A stretch of 64,000 bases of DNA, taken from NCBI GenBank assembly GCA_015227615.1, contig JAALGZ010000005.1:1674001-1738000 (forward strand), given 5' to 3'. Origin of the DNA: Labyrinthula sp. Ha. Its lineage: Eukaryota; Sar; Bigyra; Labyrinthulida; Labyrinthulaceae. Within the stretch, counting starts at the first letter, position 1. Each line of letters starts with the position of its first letter. Both the position numbers and the translations under genes were made by a program. This document shows, piece after piece, positions 23,292-35,030 of this stretch. The notes beneath the pieces were generated by a model that was given only the letters and a program-made list of their open reading frames with translations, did not search any database and was not told the DNA's origin.

Positions 23292-25422
23292 ATGAGAACT
23301 GCTATTGAGCTTATGGTTCTGCCTGGTTTATCCGTTGCGTTAACTGTATATAATGAGGATAAATCCCTGATTTTGACAAGACTCTTGATTAATTGCCCAG
23401 AATCATTTCAGAGAATATGTATGGAATATAATTTTCAGGTAGATAAAGTTGGCGCTGTTCTGGTGCTGGGAGACGACGTGAAGAATGCTTTAGGCTTTGG
23501 CGGGCTACATCATTATCTATCAGATGTTGGTGCAAAGGAAGTATCTCTCATTGGCGGGGATTTTGTAGAAAATTATGGAAGTGGATATTTGAAGTTCATG
23601 AGTAAGGTGTATCCTGAAGTCAGGTTTGGACATTATAGAGAGTTTTGTTCTGAGCAGAGCAGACCCATCATTTGTGATGATTTCTTTCGAGTTTACCCAA
23701 CGAGTGAAGTAAAGGATCATAAACATTGCAAGAAGAGAACTTATTCAGAAATCAGCGGAGGCCATTCCTGTCCATCAGATACTCCTACAAGAGCACTTTT
23801 GTTCAAGGTGGTGGTTCCTGAAGAATACGAAATATTGGACTCTTTTCGCAAAGCAAAATATCAACGCCATATATCAATTTTTATTATACACATTCAGTCG
23901 AAGAGCGAGCTAAAACGGCTCCTTACATATGAAAACCTTGGAAAAATTGCACGACCCGTCTTTATTCACTTCTCATCTAAAATTCTTGTGAAGAAAAAGA
24001 AGTATCAGAGCTTCATTGAAAAATACTCCACTTTCAAACATTTTTTTCCTTTCTATGAAGAACCTTTGCACAAGTATCTTCTTCACTCTTACACCTGGAC
24101 TCAAGCTGTTTCAAGTTTGGCTCCCCTGATAATACCCTCTGTATACAGAAAAACCTCAAGTCCTACGTCTGGTAAACTGAAACGTGATTATCTGAGAAAA
24201 TTTACACCAATGCTTCCTGGTTGTCTCCTAGACTTGTCTAAGAAAAAACAAAATGTAGGAAAAATGGGGCCAATCCAACACTCTAGTAAAGATATGGTAG
24301 TTAGGTGTAACGATGGTACTGAAAATTTTCAGAATGGAGTTGCAGAACTCTTAAATACCGGTATAGCTCAAGAAACGCTGGAGTTTGCCCTTTCACAGGA
24401 GACTGGATTTGAAGATATTAATGAAATTGAGCTTGCTGATTGGAGATATCAAATATATTTTCTTGGAACTGGGGGATCGAAACCTTCACGCTCTAGGAAT
24501 ACAAGCGGGATTCTTTTGGAAATAGGAGAAAAGTTCATTCTACTTGATTGTGGTGAAGGTACTTTGCAGCAGCTGGAACTTCTATTTGAGCGAAAAGTTG
24601 TGGAAACAGTAATTCCAAACCTAGTCTTGGTTTGGATTAGCCATTACCACTTTGATCATCACTCCGGGTTGACTTCTATTTTGCTCTTGAAGAAAAAATT
24701 ATTGGGTTTGAAAACAACTATATTTTGCCCAACGAAAGTCTTAACATACTTGGAGGATATTTTTGGTTCCACTAATAATTGCAACACAAAAAACCATCGC
24801 ACCTCAACACATTGGTTCTCTGCTTACCATTGCTCAGAAATATTCAAACTGAAAGCAATAGATAGATTAGTAACTAACTTTTCTTCGCACGAGGTTCTTC
24901 ACTGTCAAGACTCATTTGCAGTCAGCTTCCTGATTCATGTTGAAGGAAGAAGTATCTTAGTCGTATATTCTGGTGATACAAGGCCATTCCACAGGTTTGT
25001 GCAGTCAGTTAAGGAACATTATGAAGATATGGATATTTATCAGACAGTACTAATTCACGGTAAACATTTTTTCTTGTTTATTGTTAGAGGCCAACTATTT
25101 TGATGACCAAATAGAACAAGCTAAGCGCAAGAGACACAGCACAGTTACGGAAGCTCTTTCAATAGGACGGGCTATGGGTGCTGACTTAGTGCTCTTAACC
25201 CATGCATCCCGTAGATACTCAGGACAAATATTAAAAGGTGCTGTAAAGAAGAAAAACTTGGGAAAGGATGCTGAACTCAAGTTAATACTTGAAGAATATA
25301 CTAAAAGAAGACAAATCTGTAACTTTTTGCCAGTGGTAGATTTCTTCAAGTTAGATTTGAAAAAAATATCTCCTCCTCCGACGTCGATAATAAAGTACCT
25401 TATCTCTACCCTGGTCTTGTAG
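23292..25422 (+). CDS. ELAC2: Long-form tRNase Z (tRNA 3'-processing endonuclease), two exons
   Basis: Exons 23292-25059 and 25088-25422 join into 700 aa, the size of long-form ELAC2/Trz proteins. The enzyme cuts off the 3' trailer of precursor tRNAs. The N-terminal half is a degenerate metallo-beta-lactamase fold. The C-terminal half starts with IYFLGTGGSKPSRSRNTSG and carries the zinc motif HYHFDHH (His451, His453, Asp455, His456), LLDCGEGT before it, YSGDTRPF after it, HEA across the splice junction (IHEANYFDD) and THASRRY near the end. All expected metal ligands appear present. The ATG at 23292 is 41 bp from the divergent neighbour's ATG; the stop is 3 bp from the convergent CLPTM1 stop. 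Targeting to nucleus or mitochondrion cannot be judged. Confidence 0.95.
25060..25087 (+). other. Spliceosomal intron, 28 nt (tRNase Z)
   Basis: Starts GTAAAC, ends TGTTAG, T-rich. It splits the Glu codon of the conserved HEA motif (CAC G|AG GCC); splicing restores IHEANYFDD, which the family requires. Unspliced, the frame ends after a short hydrophobic run. Confidence 0.93.
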
Positions 25423-25425
25423 TGG

Positions 25426-26967
25426 TTATTCTGTCTTAGGATGCCCTCTTGTTTTGTCCGTCTTGTAAATCTTTCGTTGATATAAGTATATCACAAAAAT
25501 GATATCATCCCTAAAACACGCTATTCTATGTAGCATAGGCATTACAATTACAAATGCAAACAAATCATCAATGATAGTGTTCAAGAACTTGTAGAAAAGA
25601 TACTGATAAGAAATGTGTTCTACAGACTTCAGCTTATAATTTACATAAAGCTGTGGACACATCGCAACAAATCCAAGAACATAAACAGAACTTGCAAGAC
25701 TCTCAATCAGCCAAGCGTAAAAACTCGCATATTTATAGTTGAAAAGGTTATAAACTACATAACAAAGTGTCAGTGGCAGGAATAAATACAAAAGCTTCCC
25801 AGTGATTTCCGAATCATATTTTTCGGTTTGTACTACAGTGTCTGAAGCTGTCTTCCTGAGCCTGAAAATTTTACTTAGTTTCCACATTTGTATCAATATG
25901 GTAATAAACTGAGGAAAAAGAATAAAAAAACTGGCACCAGTTTCTTTCAGATAAAGGAGGATTATCGTTTCAAATGCAAGTGTTATAATTTCCTTATTCT
26001 TTGATATTCCGTTCAACTTGTCTGTGTTTCTCCAGAATTGAATATCAGTCTGAAAAGCCAGAAAATCAATAACTAAGTGAAAAACGGCGACAAAGAAAGT
26101 TACTGCAAGAAGACGAAGATCAGTTCCCAGAAATGACTCCTTCAAGTCTTCTATATCTGATTCTGTCACTCCCATTTCTCTTTGACTGTTAAATAGATTG
26201 ACTAAGAACTCATAAAACAAAAACCTTTGAACAGAAATAAACTTGACATCAATACTTAAAGGAACAAAAGAAAGGTTTAAAGGGTTTATTCCTACAAAAT
26301 CTGATCTTAGAGCAATACTATCATGAAGATAAGTAATTGGAGAGTAACTTTTCCCTCTTATTTTAAGCTTCGAAAGCATGTTCATAGGAACTAAGTGGTA
26401 GTGTTCCTTCGGTGGTATTGGCCATGCGGTAAAATCATCAACAAAACTCAATTTGAGCGAAGACAACCAAAAAAATGAAGGCTCAAACTGCCCTTCTGAA
26501 GTAAAATTTTCAAGTAGATATATTTTGTTAATGCCAGTAGCTCTATTCAAATCATTAGAATGCTTCACTATTTTCTGACTGGCTTTTGTGGATACTCCTA
26601 GATCCTTGTTCATTAGTTGAAACGTGGCAACAAGGATTTCTTCTTCTCTCAGGGCTTCTAAAATAGCTGGTGTTGAAATATTGATATCGATTTGGAACTC
26701 ATTTTCCTCTTCAGCACTAAATCTAAAATCTCCTATATCTTTTTGAAATAGTAATTTTCTCTTTTCATTATTGATGGATAGCTTCGCTGAGACAAGGTGA
26801 TTTTCTTTCCAAAGAGGTTCAACAACGGGGAAAAGTTCACCGGTTTCTGGGTGAGAATAAGATGTTGCATAATGAGGATTAAGCGACTTGAAAATAGTGT
26901 AGAATGACCACAGAAAATAGGAACAGAATCCAGCAGTCACTAATTGAGTCAAAGAAATCGTTAGCAT
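25426..26967 (-). CDS. CLPTM1: CLPTM1-family multipass membrane protein
   Basis: 513 aa, single exon, ATG at 26967. The N-terminal region has SHPETGELFPVVEPLWK and a large lumenal beta-rich domain ending in YHLVPMNMLSKLKIRGKSY. The C-terminal half carries the family hallmarks: VIDFLAFQTDIQFWRNT, a run of about five membrane helices, CPQLYVNYKLKSVEHISYQY, FYKFLNTIIDDLFAFVI and DDIIFVIYLYQRKIY. Members reside in the ER/Golgi; human CLPTM1 restrains GABA-A receptor export and its paralogue CLPTM1L scrambles GPI-anchor lipids, so an ER lipid or receptor-trafficking role is likely here. Somewhat shorter than the human protein (about 670 aa), lacking its N- and C-terminal extensions. Confidence 0.95.
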   Translation of the reverse strand: MLTISLTQLVTAGFCSYFLWSFYTIFKSLNPHYATSYSHPETGELFPVVEPLWKENHLVSAKLSINNEKRKLLFQKDIGDFRFSAEEENEFQIDINISTPAILEALREEEILVATFQLMNKDLGVSTKASQKIVKHSNDLNRATGINKIYLLENFTSEGQFEPSFFWLSSLKLSFVDDFTAWPIPPKEHYHLVPMNMLSKLKIRGKSYSPITYLHDSIALRSDFVGINPLNLSFVPLSIDVKFISVQRFLFYEFLVNLFNSQREMGVTESDIEDLKESFLGTDLRLLAVTFFVAVFHLVIDFLAFQTDIQFWRNTDKLNGISKNKEIITLAFETIILLYLKETGASFFILFPQFITILIQMWKLSKIFRLRKTASDTVVQTEKYDSEITGKLLYLFLPLTLCYVVYNLFNYKYASFYAWLIESLASSVYVLGFVAMCPQLYVNYKLKSVEHISYQYLFYKFLNTIIDDLFAFVIVMPMLHRIACFRDDIIFVIYLYQRKIYKTDKTRGHPKTE

Positions 26968-28399
26968 TTCACAACCTGTGGTAATTCAATTTTGTGATTC
27001 TTTCTATCAGAGAGAATAAAATATAGGGGTACAAAACTATGCACAAAAGTTTATACGTTTCGCATTTCCAATTTCTTGCGAATGGGAATGAAAATAAAAG
27101 AAGAGGGGTTCTTTGTATACCTATGGCAACTATTTGATATCATGTTATATTATATCAGTTTTGATATTTGTTGCTCAGTTAGAGTGGTATTCATATTTTA
27201 TCCAGCCACTTTAAATAAGTTTTGATAATGCTGCGAGGATCAATATATATATTGGACATAGGAATAGATATTTGCACCTGTAATCTCGAGCACTCAAATT
27301 CGCGCAATTGTTGATCTAAAATTTTTCACAATTCGAATTCACGATGCAGAATCGAGATTAGGCCGAATTTTCCGGAGCACTGTTTTGCAGGTCTCATTTT
27401 ATTTTCCATCTTTGAAGGTAAATATTATCCCAAAACTCATATAAAAACTTGAACGAGATCATTTAATCAACAACCAAAATCATTCTAAGTCAGTTTCTGT
27501 TGTTTGTTGATTATATATTTTCCTTATTGATTATGAATACAAGTACCTACCAAACTATAACCGGCTACATATATAAACCAAATTTTTCTTATTAACAGCT
27601 TCTATGAATATCGTGACATAACGGAAGATATGTTTAATCTATGAGCAATTACCAGGCACATGTTTCAGAAATCAGGTAAAAATCATTAGATGGTAAGCCC
27701 CCAAAAAAAATTAAGGCTAACTTAGAATTGTGATTGATGTCAAGAGAAACATGATACTGAGTTGCCTAATATCGAGGTATAACTAAAAACGCTGAGACAA
27801 AACACTAAGGAGACTCTAGGTCAAAATCCAGGTGGGCATATCAAAATTTGACCCTCTTTGTTGTTGTTCCGATGGTTTCAGTCTTTTATTTATTCTCAGT
27901 TCTCTTCCTCTAGTTTCAGCATTATATTGTCCTACCAGATTTAAATTAAAGAGTCCGTTAGATACAACTTCAGGTTCAAAATTGTTTCTTTGTCTTGCGC
28001 CACCTACTGAATCACTGGATTTACAAGTCGTAGCCTGAAGACAATAGAATATGCGCTTTTTGTTCATGTTTCACACAGTTATCTTAATCAACAAACTATT
28101 CCAATAAGATTTATGTATTTGCAATCAAAACCCCGGATACTTCATCACCAATCACAACTACGGATGAAGTATTCACAGGCTAGTTGACCCAGTTTGCAAA
28201 GATTTTCACATGTTGCATGAATGAAATTAGTATTTGGGTAGTTTGTACCATAAGCGAAGATACCCAACATCATTTAATGGATAGTAGTATATAATAATAA
28301 TTGTTAATTGAATGTCAAACTTCAAAAATATAAACAAAACCCAAAGTTTCTAAAAATATTCCTTGAGTTTTAATAACATTTTTTTAAACGATACCCCCG

Positions 28400-28645
28400 A
28401 TGCCTTTCTCTGGAGAGGATTTACCAAAACTAGAGACATTGGGTTTCGAAGAAAAGACCAAGAGGCTTCGAGCACGAGCCTGTTCAAAGTCCGAGAGATA
28501 CTCTGGGTTACATTGTCCATCAACTCTTTCGATTACGCAAGTCTTGATTTGTTTTCAGTTAAGTTTAGTGCCCCTATTGGATACGGGTTTCTGCCATGAA
28601 GACAAAAATAAATTTAGCTTTTCTCAAGGATACTTCCGCAACTAA
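28400..28645 (+). CDS. Doubtful small ORF, 81 aa
   Basis: Starts with ATG (MPFSGEDLPKLETLGFEEKTKRL...) and ends with TAA. The first 40 residues are charged and protein-like, and the local GC content is above that of the surrounding gap. A second frame (28363-28599) overlaps it. No homologue is recognised and no short-intron extension was found. It could be a small gene, a fragment or chance. Confidence 0.22.
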   Translation: MPFSGEDLPKLETLGFEEKTKRLRARACSKSERYSGLHCPSTLSITQVLICFQLSLVPLLDTGFCHEDKNKFSFSQGYFRN

Positions 28646-31600
28646 CACTTGAGTATAATGAGAGGAAGCCTTCACAAACTTGAGAGATAATCGGAAATAT
28701 AGATAAAAGATTTTCTCCGTTTTTTTAGGAATTAAGATTAAATGGCTTTTTCATGCCAATCGTATCAAAAAATGCAACCAAACATGTGTAACGCTCAAAG
28801 CGAGATTTTACCCTACATAGTTAGGCAAATTTTGAACTTTCATAAATATAGCACATTGTTTAATTACCATCAATACTCTAGTTATTATATTATTTTGAAA
28901 CCCTGTCTTGAAGCTGCTGAAATTAACATAAAACAAAGAGAAAAGAGAATGTGCCCATTGAGCCATCCTGGAAAGTTTGAAAAAAAATAAAACTAGAACA
29001 TAATGGATTATCTTTTATGTTTAAATGTTGAGGTACTACGTCAAATTTTCTCTAACGCGTGAAAAATTTTTAGATTTGCCAACTTTGTTCACCTGGATAG
29101 ATAGAATTTATAGAATAAGTAGAACAGCTCTATATCGTATATGTTAAAACACCAAATTAATATTTAGAGAATATAAGCACTAAATATCCTAGTATAGGAG
29201 TTCAACATTAAATAAACCGGCTAAGTACCTGATCTGATTAATAATGGTTTTCAGATTAAGATAGGTATTTTGTGAATGAATGAAGAAGAACATGTAAATT
29301 GAAAAGATATATAAAAGTACCCGTCTTTGTAGTTCATAGCTACCTTCTTGATAGAAGGGCATTAATTTAAAATACCTATTTCTTGACGAGCTAATAAGCT
29401 GCAAGATAGAGCCATGGTGTATAATGAATAAATCAATAGATAAATTCTGGAAAAAAGAACATATTTTTTCCAGATGTACGACAAAAGTTTTGTTGGAAAA
29501 AGAAACAGGAATGTTTCAACAATAAAGAACAACTTTGGAGGAAAGAACAAGCATGAGGTACCTCACTCTTTGTTTTTATGCAGCACTTGGAAAACATCGT
29601 GGAATTTATTAGATGTTTTTAAGGGGAAAATATAAAGTAAAGATATCCCTCGAAGCTTTTGATGATAGGAACATCAGATCAAGAATTCTTCGAAGGGAGA
29701 CTAAGTGAGGTTTAAGGATGTCATAAACCTTCATAGTTTCTAGTCACATGAATCAGATTGCTGCAGAGGGATCAACCCATGCGTCCTGCTATTGGTAATA
29801 TTTTTCCTTGGCATTTAATCAAAGGACTTTCATACAAAACTTTTGTTTTCCAGAGTACATCATACTTCCATATAATTTAGTTCACGAACTCTCAAGTACC
29901 CATTTCTTTATGTACCTAACGTTTGATAGATATCAGTCTCTAGGGCATTCTTTTTATATTTTTATTTGTTGAAGGCATTCATTCAACGTAAAAATAAATC
30001 TACCAGTCAAGTAACTAAATCAAGAGCTAGTTGAATTCCTAATTTTGCACTTTTAATCTCATTAACATCTGTATATTGTTAATATTACAAGAAAACATAG
30101 TCGTACTGTACAAGTATGAAAGAAATTCGTTAGCATTTAACTATATCATAGTTCTAACTTCACTCGTTGGCATGCCACTTCCAGAGGGAAAATAGATCAT
30201 TTAAAAATATAATGTGTAAAAACCACGGCAACTGAAAATAATACGATAAATTTATTTTATTCAGTAAGAATATGGTTTAGGTTTCAAATGCAAAAACTAC
30301 TGGTTTAACCCCTTATCAATATGCTCTTTTCTCAGTAAAAGCATGATAATTTATGAAACCAGAGAATCAGATATCCCACTTTCAAGAATTAAAATTGTAT
30401 CTCTTCCGAGTTTGAACTCCCTCTAAATGAGATGAAACTTAGTCATGACATTGATGTGGCAGATGTTAGAATATGTAACAGAAGGAACTATCTTAAAAGA
30501 ACGTTTAAGCACACATGGGTCGTAAGCATAAAGTTTTTTAGCTGATGGATAATGAAGAATATGTATTAAATATTGCAACACATAATTGCAGTACATAGCA
30601 AGAGCTTTCGGGGGGCTCTATAAATCTTCCCTTGATATATTGGAGTAGATTTAAGACTCGCTTATCATCCTCGAACTGAGAGTCATACTATATGTTAAAG
30701 AAAGTAGATAGCACCTCTCTACTTAGAAGTCACAACTAAATAGTATACCGATTACTCTAGTTCGTGTTACAAGATCTAGTTGTTTTTGTATGCAAGCAAT
30801 GGACAGTGTTGATGTTCCTGGAAAAGCGCAATAATTTAAAAATTTAGTTCAATGACAGCTCTCATATTTGAAAATAAAATTTAAGACAGTCGTCTTTCGA
30901 TAAAAACACTCTCCATAAAATCTGGATAAAATTGGCAAAATCAATTCCTAAAAATAATGTTGTCAGAGAAGAAGATGTTAATTCGTTCCAATTCTAATAC
31001 AAACCAATGTCTAAATTGATTTCTTCCACAGGAATCTATTTATATGAGGTGGAAGCCAGACACAGTTGATACCAAATCTAGCTCCACGGCATATTAACTA
31101 AATTAACAATTAACAAATAAATTTTCATAAACTTATAGAAAATTTTGTATATTAATCTTGAAACTATATGCGTTGTACATGAGAAATCTGTAAGTTTATA
31201 ATATTCTTGTGCTGTTAATTAGAATAGATACAGGCCAGTGCTTTTGGAATAAATTTCTACTATCCCATTTGTGCTACAGTGTTATTTTCTTATGTGGTAT
31301 CGGGAAATGTGCTTTTTTAAGTTTCTTGGCCTAGTAATCAACCAGTATTTACATTCATTAAATTTTACAATATGTGCAAGATGTACTTTTTCCTGGAGTT
31401 TTATCTCATCAAATCCCCACAGAGAATTTGACAACTATAAAGTTTAATTTTATTGTGGAAACGGAATAATTTCTTTTATCACGAACTTACAATTAGATAT
31501 AGGGATATTAGACAATAACGAAAACAAGAGTTTGGTGTTCGAAAATTATATAGATAAAAGTAATAAAATGGCTAACCCCATAGAAACCCAGTAATTTATT

Positions 31601-33125
31601 TCAAACTAGATAACATATCCGCAACCATGTTAAGTAAATATTTAACATAACACAGAAATGACATAGAGGTGTAGAATATTGCGTTTTGAAGAAACATTGG
31701 TGAGATGAGAGCCGCACTTTAAGAACGTATCCGTACTATTCAATTTCTATAATAAAACTTTGTCCTGGGAGTACTGATAAGATTTTACATCACCCAATAA
31801 CTCTTACTAACACTTACCTATAATGCCGAGGTATCCATATTTCGGTATATTGAATGTATTATACTCTGCTTCCTTCAGTTGTTATTGAACTCAAACTTCT
31901 TGTTAATAATGTTTGTACTACGCAGGGATTCCTCCGGTTTTCAAACTGAGATCTCAACTAAATCCTGATAAAGTTTCCCAACGATAGGTAATGTCTTAGC
32001 GTTCATCAAGGTACTTTGAATATTTTCTCAAAAGTCGCCAATAACTTTGTGAATAAATGGGTACGCGATTTCTTTTTAAAATGATTTTGTGAGTTGGGGT
32101 TACAGTTATACAGTATTCTTAGTACTACCAATATGAAACTAGTTTAAGGACCAACTATTCATTTTGAATACTAAGTCGGTTTGGTAAGTCTTGAGTTACT
32201 AAGCAATGTTTTTAGTGTTGTATTGAAGTACATGCAGAATGGGTCAAAAATCTTTTTTAGGATCAATCAAAAATTTAGTGGATAGATTATTTTTGTTGAA
32301 AATAATTTTAGATCCACTACCTCAACGATGATGACCTTGCTTCACAATGTAGATGGCGCATCAAACTGCTCTTGAGACAACTAAACGGATATCCATACAT
32401 TTTAATTGTATAAAATATATAAGAAGGGTTTTAATACCCAGCCCAAGGCAGAGTATTTTCATATTCTGTTATAATAAGAAAAAAGTAAAGAGAACTAAGG
32501 AATATCGAAACTATTGCTTTCTTATTGGTCCGATATTACAGAAAAAATACTTTAAGAAAAGATTAAATATTTTTATAAGATAATATCTGCTTTATTTTCT
32601 TTTGCTTACAGTGAGAGTCAATAGGAGATCAGATGAAAACGTCGTTCTAAAGGATGTAACTTCGAGTATGGCAACTGCAAAATTCGCTTAATTTGGAAAA
32701 TATACCTTGCTGTTGGAAATTCTTCTTGAAAAGAATTGGAAAAGACTAGGTATACAGTTTTACCAGATATGGGTTGATAATGCAGAAATATAAAATAAAA
32801 TTTTTGCTTGAACCCATTAGAATTGTGTTAATTGATTTAAAATGACAAGATACAGCTGTGCGCGGCTACATCTCTACATAGATCATCTCGTCAATTACAA
32901 CTGCTTACTTCAACTTTATTACTTAATAAAATTTAAAACGGAACCGTTGTTGTATCAGTATATGTCCATTACCCTTACGTTTTTTCGTTCTAACCAAAGA
33001 ATGATTGAGTGAGCATCTTGAGTTTAATACCTGTGCATTTAGTCGAGCTAGATCATCACGATTCTTTCCTATGATTATACGAAGAAAAATATTTCGAGAT
33101 AATAAGTATAAGCTGTTTTATATTT

Positions 33126-33131
33126 AAAAAA
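33126..33131 (-). terminator. Pol III terminator after the tRNA pair
   Basis: Six T on the minus strand, three bases beyond the 3' end of tRNA-iMet. It is the first T run of four or more downstream of both tRNAs. Confidence 0.8.
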
Positions 33132-33134
33132 CCT

Positions 33135-33205
33135 TGCGATGGTCCGTTTCGATCGGACCACCTTGGGGTTATGAGCCCCACACGCTTCCTCTGCGCCACA
33201 TCGCA
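33135..33205 (-). tRNA. Initiator tRNA-Met (CAT)
   Basis: A 71-nt cloverleaf. Initiator hallmarks are visible: a GGG/CCC run in the anticodon stem (TGGGG-CTCATAA-CCCCA), a T loop ATCGAAA with A at both ends (A54, A60) instead of TTC, and the A box GTGGCGCAGAGGAAGCG. The first base pair is T1:A72, an A-T pair in the reverse orientation of the usual A1:U72. The loop has the ordinary T33. Confidence 0.93.
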
Positions 33206-33237
33206 CAGACACCTTCTAATCCAGAGATGTCATTATA

Positions 33238-33309
33238 GCTCACGGTCGGATTCGAACCAACGACCTTTCGCTTACTAAGCGAATGCAACTACCCCTGTGC
33301 TACGCAAGC
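33238..33309 (-). tRNA. tRNA-Thr (AGT)
   Basis: A 72-nt cloverleaf without intron. Acceptor GCTTGCG pairs with CGTGAGC with two G-T wobbles, the anticodon arm is TTCGC-TTAGTAA-GCGAA with anticodon AGT, and the T arm is GTTGG-TTCGAAT-CCGAC. It lies 32 bp upstream of tRNA-iMet on the same strand with no T run between them. Confidence 0.93.
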
Positions 33310-33394
33310 TTTGATTCAAACTAAGGTTTTTCTATTCTTATAGTTATTAAAATGAATCACCAAAAATCAGGAATTCTTACTGAAGTGAAGATAA

Positions 33395-34209
33395 ATGCCT
33401 TCAAGTATCCAGATCGTGCTATTGCTTTCACTTATTTGTTTGACTAGTTTTTCTTTGAGCAAAGAGGATGATGTCTCTCTTTCGTCAAGTTTAACCACGA
33501 ATTACTTTGAGAATATAAAAAGAACTATTGCAGACAGCTATCTATATGCAGAAGCCTCAAATTTCATCAACAACCTGGAACAAACTCTGCTTGATGCTGG
33601 ACCATATGGGCCAATTATTATTTTTGCTGTTTACCTTATCACAACAATTTTTATGCTTCCTCTTTGGGGCTTTCACATTACTTGCGGGTACGTCTATGGA
33701 ACCTGGAAATCTTCTCTTCTTATTGCCAGCACACAAGCAATTTGCGCAGGAGCGGCATTTTCTGTTTCAAGACACATTGTGGGACGTTATGTGAAAGGCT
33801 TCCTTCAAAGAAAGTATAGCGATTCTTTATTTTATTTGTTAGATATGGAAGAAAGTACACAGCTATTGCAAAGGCAGTTGAAAAAGACGGCTTTAGGATA
33901 ACACTGCTGCTGCGATTAAGTCCAATCATTCCTTTTGGAATGAATAACTATGTTTGTGGACTAACTGATATGAAGTTGAGCGATTTTGTGATTGGAACTT
34001 TTCTTGGAGTCTTACCAGGAACAACAGCATACTGTAACATAGGGGCAATGGGTAAAGATATTGGTGATGAAATGACTCCATACCAAAAAGGAAGTTTAGT
34101 CTTAGGAATCGTAGCTGCACTTGCTGTAATTAAAGTATTAAGTGATTTAGCCACAAAAGCGCTTAAAGAAGCAGGTATTGATGACGTTGAAGAAAAAAAG
34201 ATAGATTAA
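33395..34209 (+). CDS. VTT/TVP38/TMEM64-family membrane protein (DedA superfamily), two exons
   Basis: Exons 33395-33813 and 33843-34209 join into 261 aa. A signal peptide (MPSSIQIVLLLSLICLTSFSLS) is followed by a lumenal spacer and a VTT domain: GPIIIFAVYLITTIFMLPLWGFHITCGYVYG, GAAFSVSRHIVGRYV, then, after the splice site, EKDGFRITLLLRLSPIIPFGMNNYVCGLTD and IGTFLGVLPGTTAYCNIG. The glycine/proline re-entrant loops (LRLSPIIPF, GVLPGT) are the family hallmark. Eukaryotic relatives (TMEM41B, VMP1, TMEM64) are lipid scramblases or ER/Golgi factors; here a scramblase-like role in the secretory pathway is inference. It ends 14 bp before the stop of the convergent HscB gene. Confidence 0.93.
33814..33842 (+). 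other. Spliceosomal intron, 29 nt (VTT gene)
   Basis: Starts GTATAG and ends TTGTTAG, very T-rich. It lies after the second base of a Lys codon (AA|A); removal restores the conserved RITLLLRLSPIIPF block in frame. Confidence 0.92.
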
Positions 34210-34223
34210 CCATAGAGCTGTGA

Positions 34224-35030
34224 TCAAAACAACGATCTTTGTTTTTCTTTAGCCTCTTGAATAACTTTGTCGGTAAATTTAAGCTCTACGAGTTTATCCT
34301 TTGCTTGTTGATATTCTTGGATATTGAAAAAGTTTACTAACAAACTAAAATCTTCGTTCCAATGCTTTCTTTGAGCATCTATAAAAGAATTAATTTCATT
34401 CTCAGTGCTAAGATAAGATAGTTCTTCTCGAACTTCCAAGCTTTTCATTAAAATCTCCGGATTCTTCATTGTCTCACCTTCCTCTCCAAATGCTTTAATT
34501 CCGTGTTTCTCTAGTAGATATTCCGCTCTAGAAATAGGGTTCAATAAGATCTTATATGCTTTGTTTACAAGAGAAGAGAGATCAGTCGAATAACCCTTTT
34601 CTACATCGCTAGTAGTTGAAAACTTATCTGGATGCAAATACCTTTGCGTTGCTTTAAAGTTCCTTTCTAATTGCTTTTGATCTATCGGAAAGCTTTCATC
34701 TAAGTTTAAAACATCAAAATAACTAACATCAACTGAAAGAAACAGTGCACTATCAAGTATTTTGCCACAATTGGAGCAGAAAAAATCATTTCCAGATATT
34801 TTATCTCCTCTCGAACTCACAGCTGTTCCACAAGACCAACACGATCCTAATGCTCTACCTATGGATAACCACCTTTTTCCACGCATAGAACACATATTCT
34901 TCCGCGACAACGTTACTGCGGATGTTCTCAAATTTTCTTTATTGTATCTGAAGCTGGCCTTAGCAGTGTGAATGCAGTAATGGTGCAAGATTAATCGTAA
35001 TCCATTCGTATTTCGGACATTTCGAATCAT
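34224..35030 (-). CDS. HSCB: Mitochondrial Fe-S cluster co-chaperone HscB (J-type)
   Basis: 268 aa from the ATG at 35030. The first 60 residues are rich in Arg, Lys, Ser and Asn with few acids, consistent with a mitochondrial presequence. A zinc-ribbon-like pair follows (Cys64/Cys67 in CWSC and Cys85/Cys88 in CSNC), as in human HSCB and plant homologues. The J domain (about 103-175) has YFDVLNL, the HPD motif at 133-135 and VNKAYKILLNPISRAEYLLEKHG. The C-terminal helical domain binds the scaffold ISCU (EVREELSYL region). HscB delivers ISCU to the mitochondrial Hsp70 for Fe-S transfer. It runs head to head with the gene at 35129. Confidence 0.95.
   Translation of the reverse strand: MIRNVRNTNGLRLILHHYCIHTAKASFRYNKENLRTSAVTLSRKNMCSMRGKRWLSIGRALGSCWSCGTAVSSRGDKISGNDFFCSNCGKILDSALFLSVDVSYFDVLNLDESFPIDQKQLERNFKATQRYLHPDKFSTTSDVEKGYSTDLSSLVNKAYKILLNPISRAEYLLEKHGIKAFGEEGETMKNPEILMKSLEVREELSYLSTENEINSFIDAQRKHWNEDFSLLVNFFNIQEYQQAKDKLVELKFTDKVIQEAKEKQRSLF

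Larger units (their letters stand above)
26968..33134. other. Gene-free AT-rich region of 6.2 kb
   Basis: No gene can be supported. Two patches are richer in GC and look mildly coding: minus strand 27816-28067 (83 codons, with EPEVVSNGLFNLNLVGQYN) and plus strand 28400-28645 (81 codons from ATG, see separate entry). The rest is AT-rich, with no tRNA, satellite or recognisable mobile element. The first few hundred bases should hold the CLPTM1 promoter. Confidence 0.5.

Noticed and set aside
33206-33237. A separate Pol III terminator between the two tRNAs
   Set aside because: The spacer has no run of four T on the minus strand.
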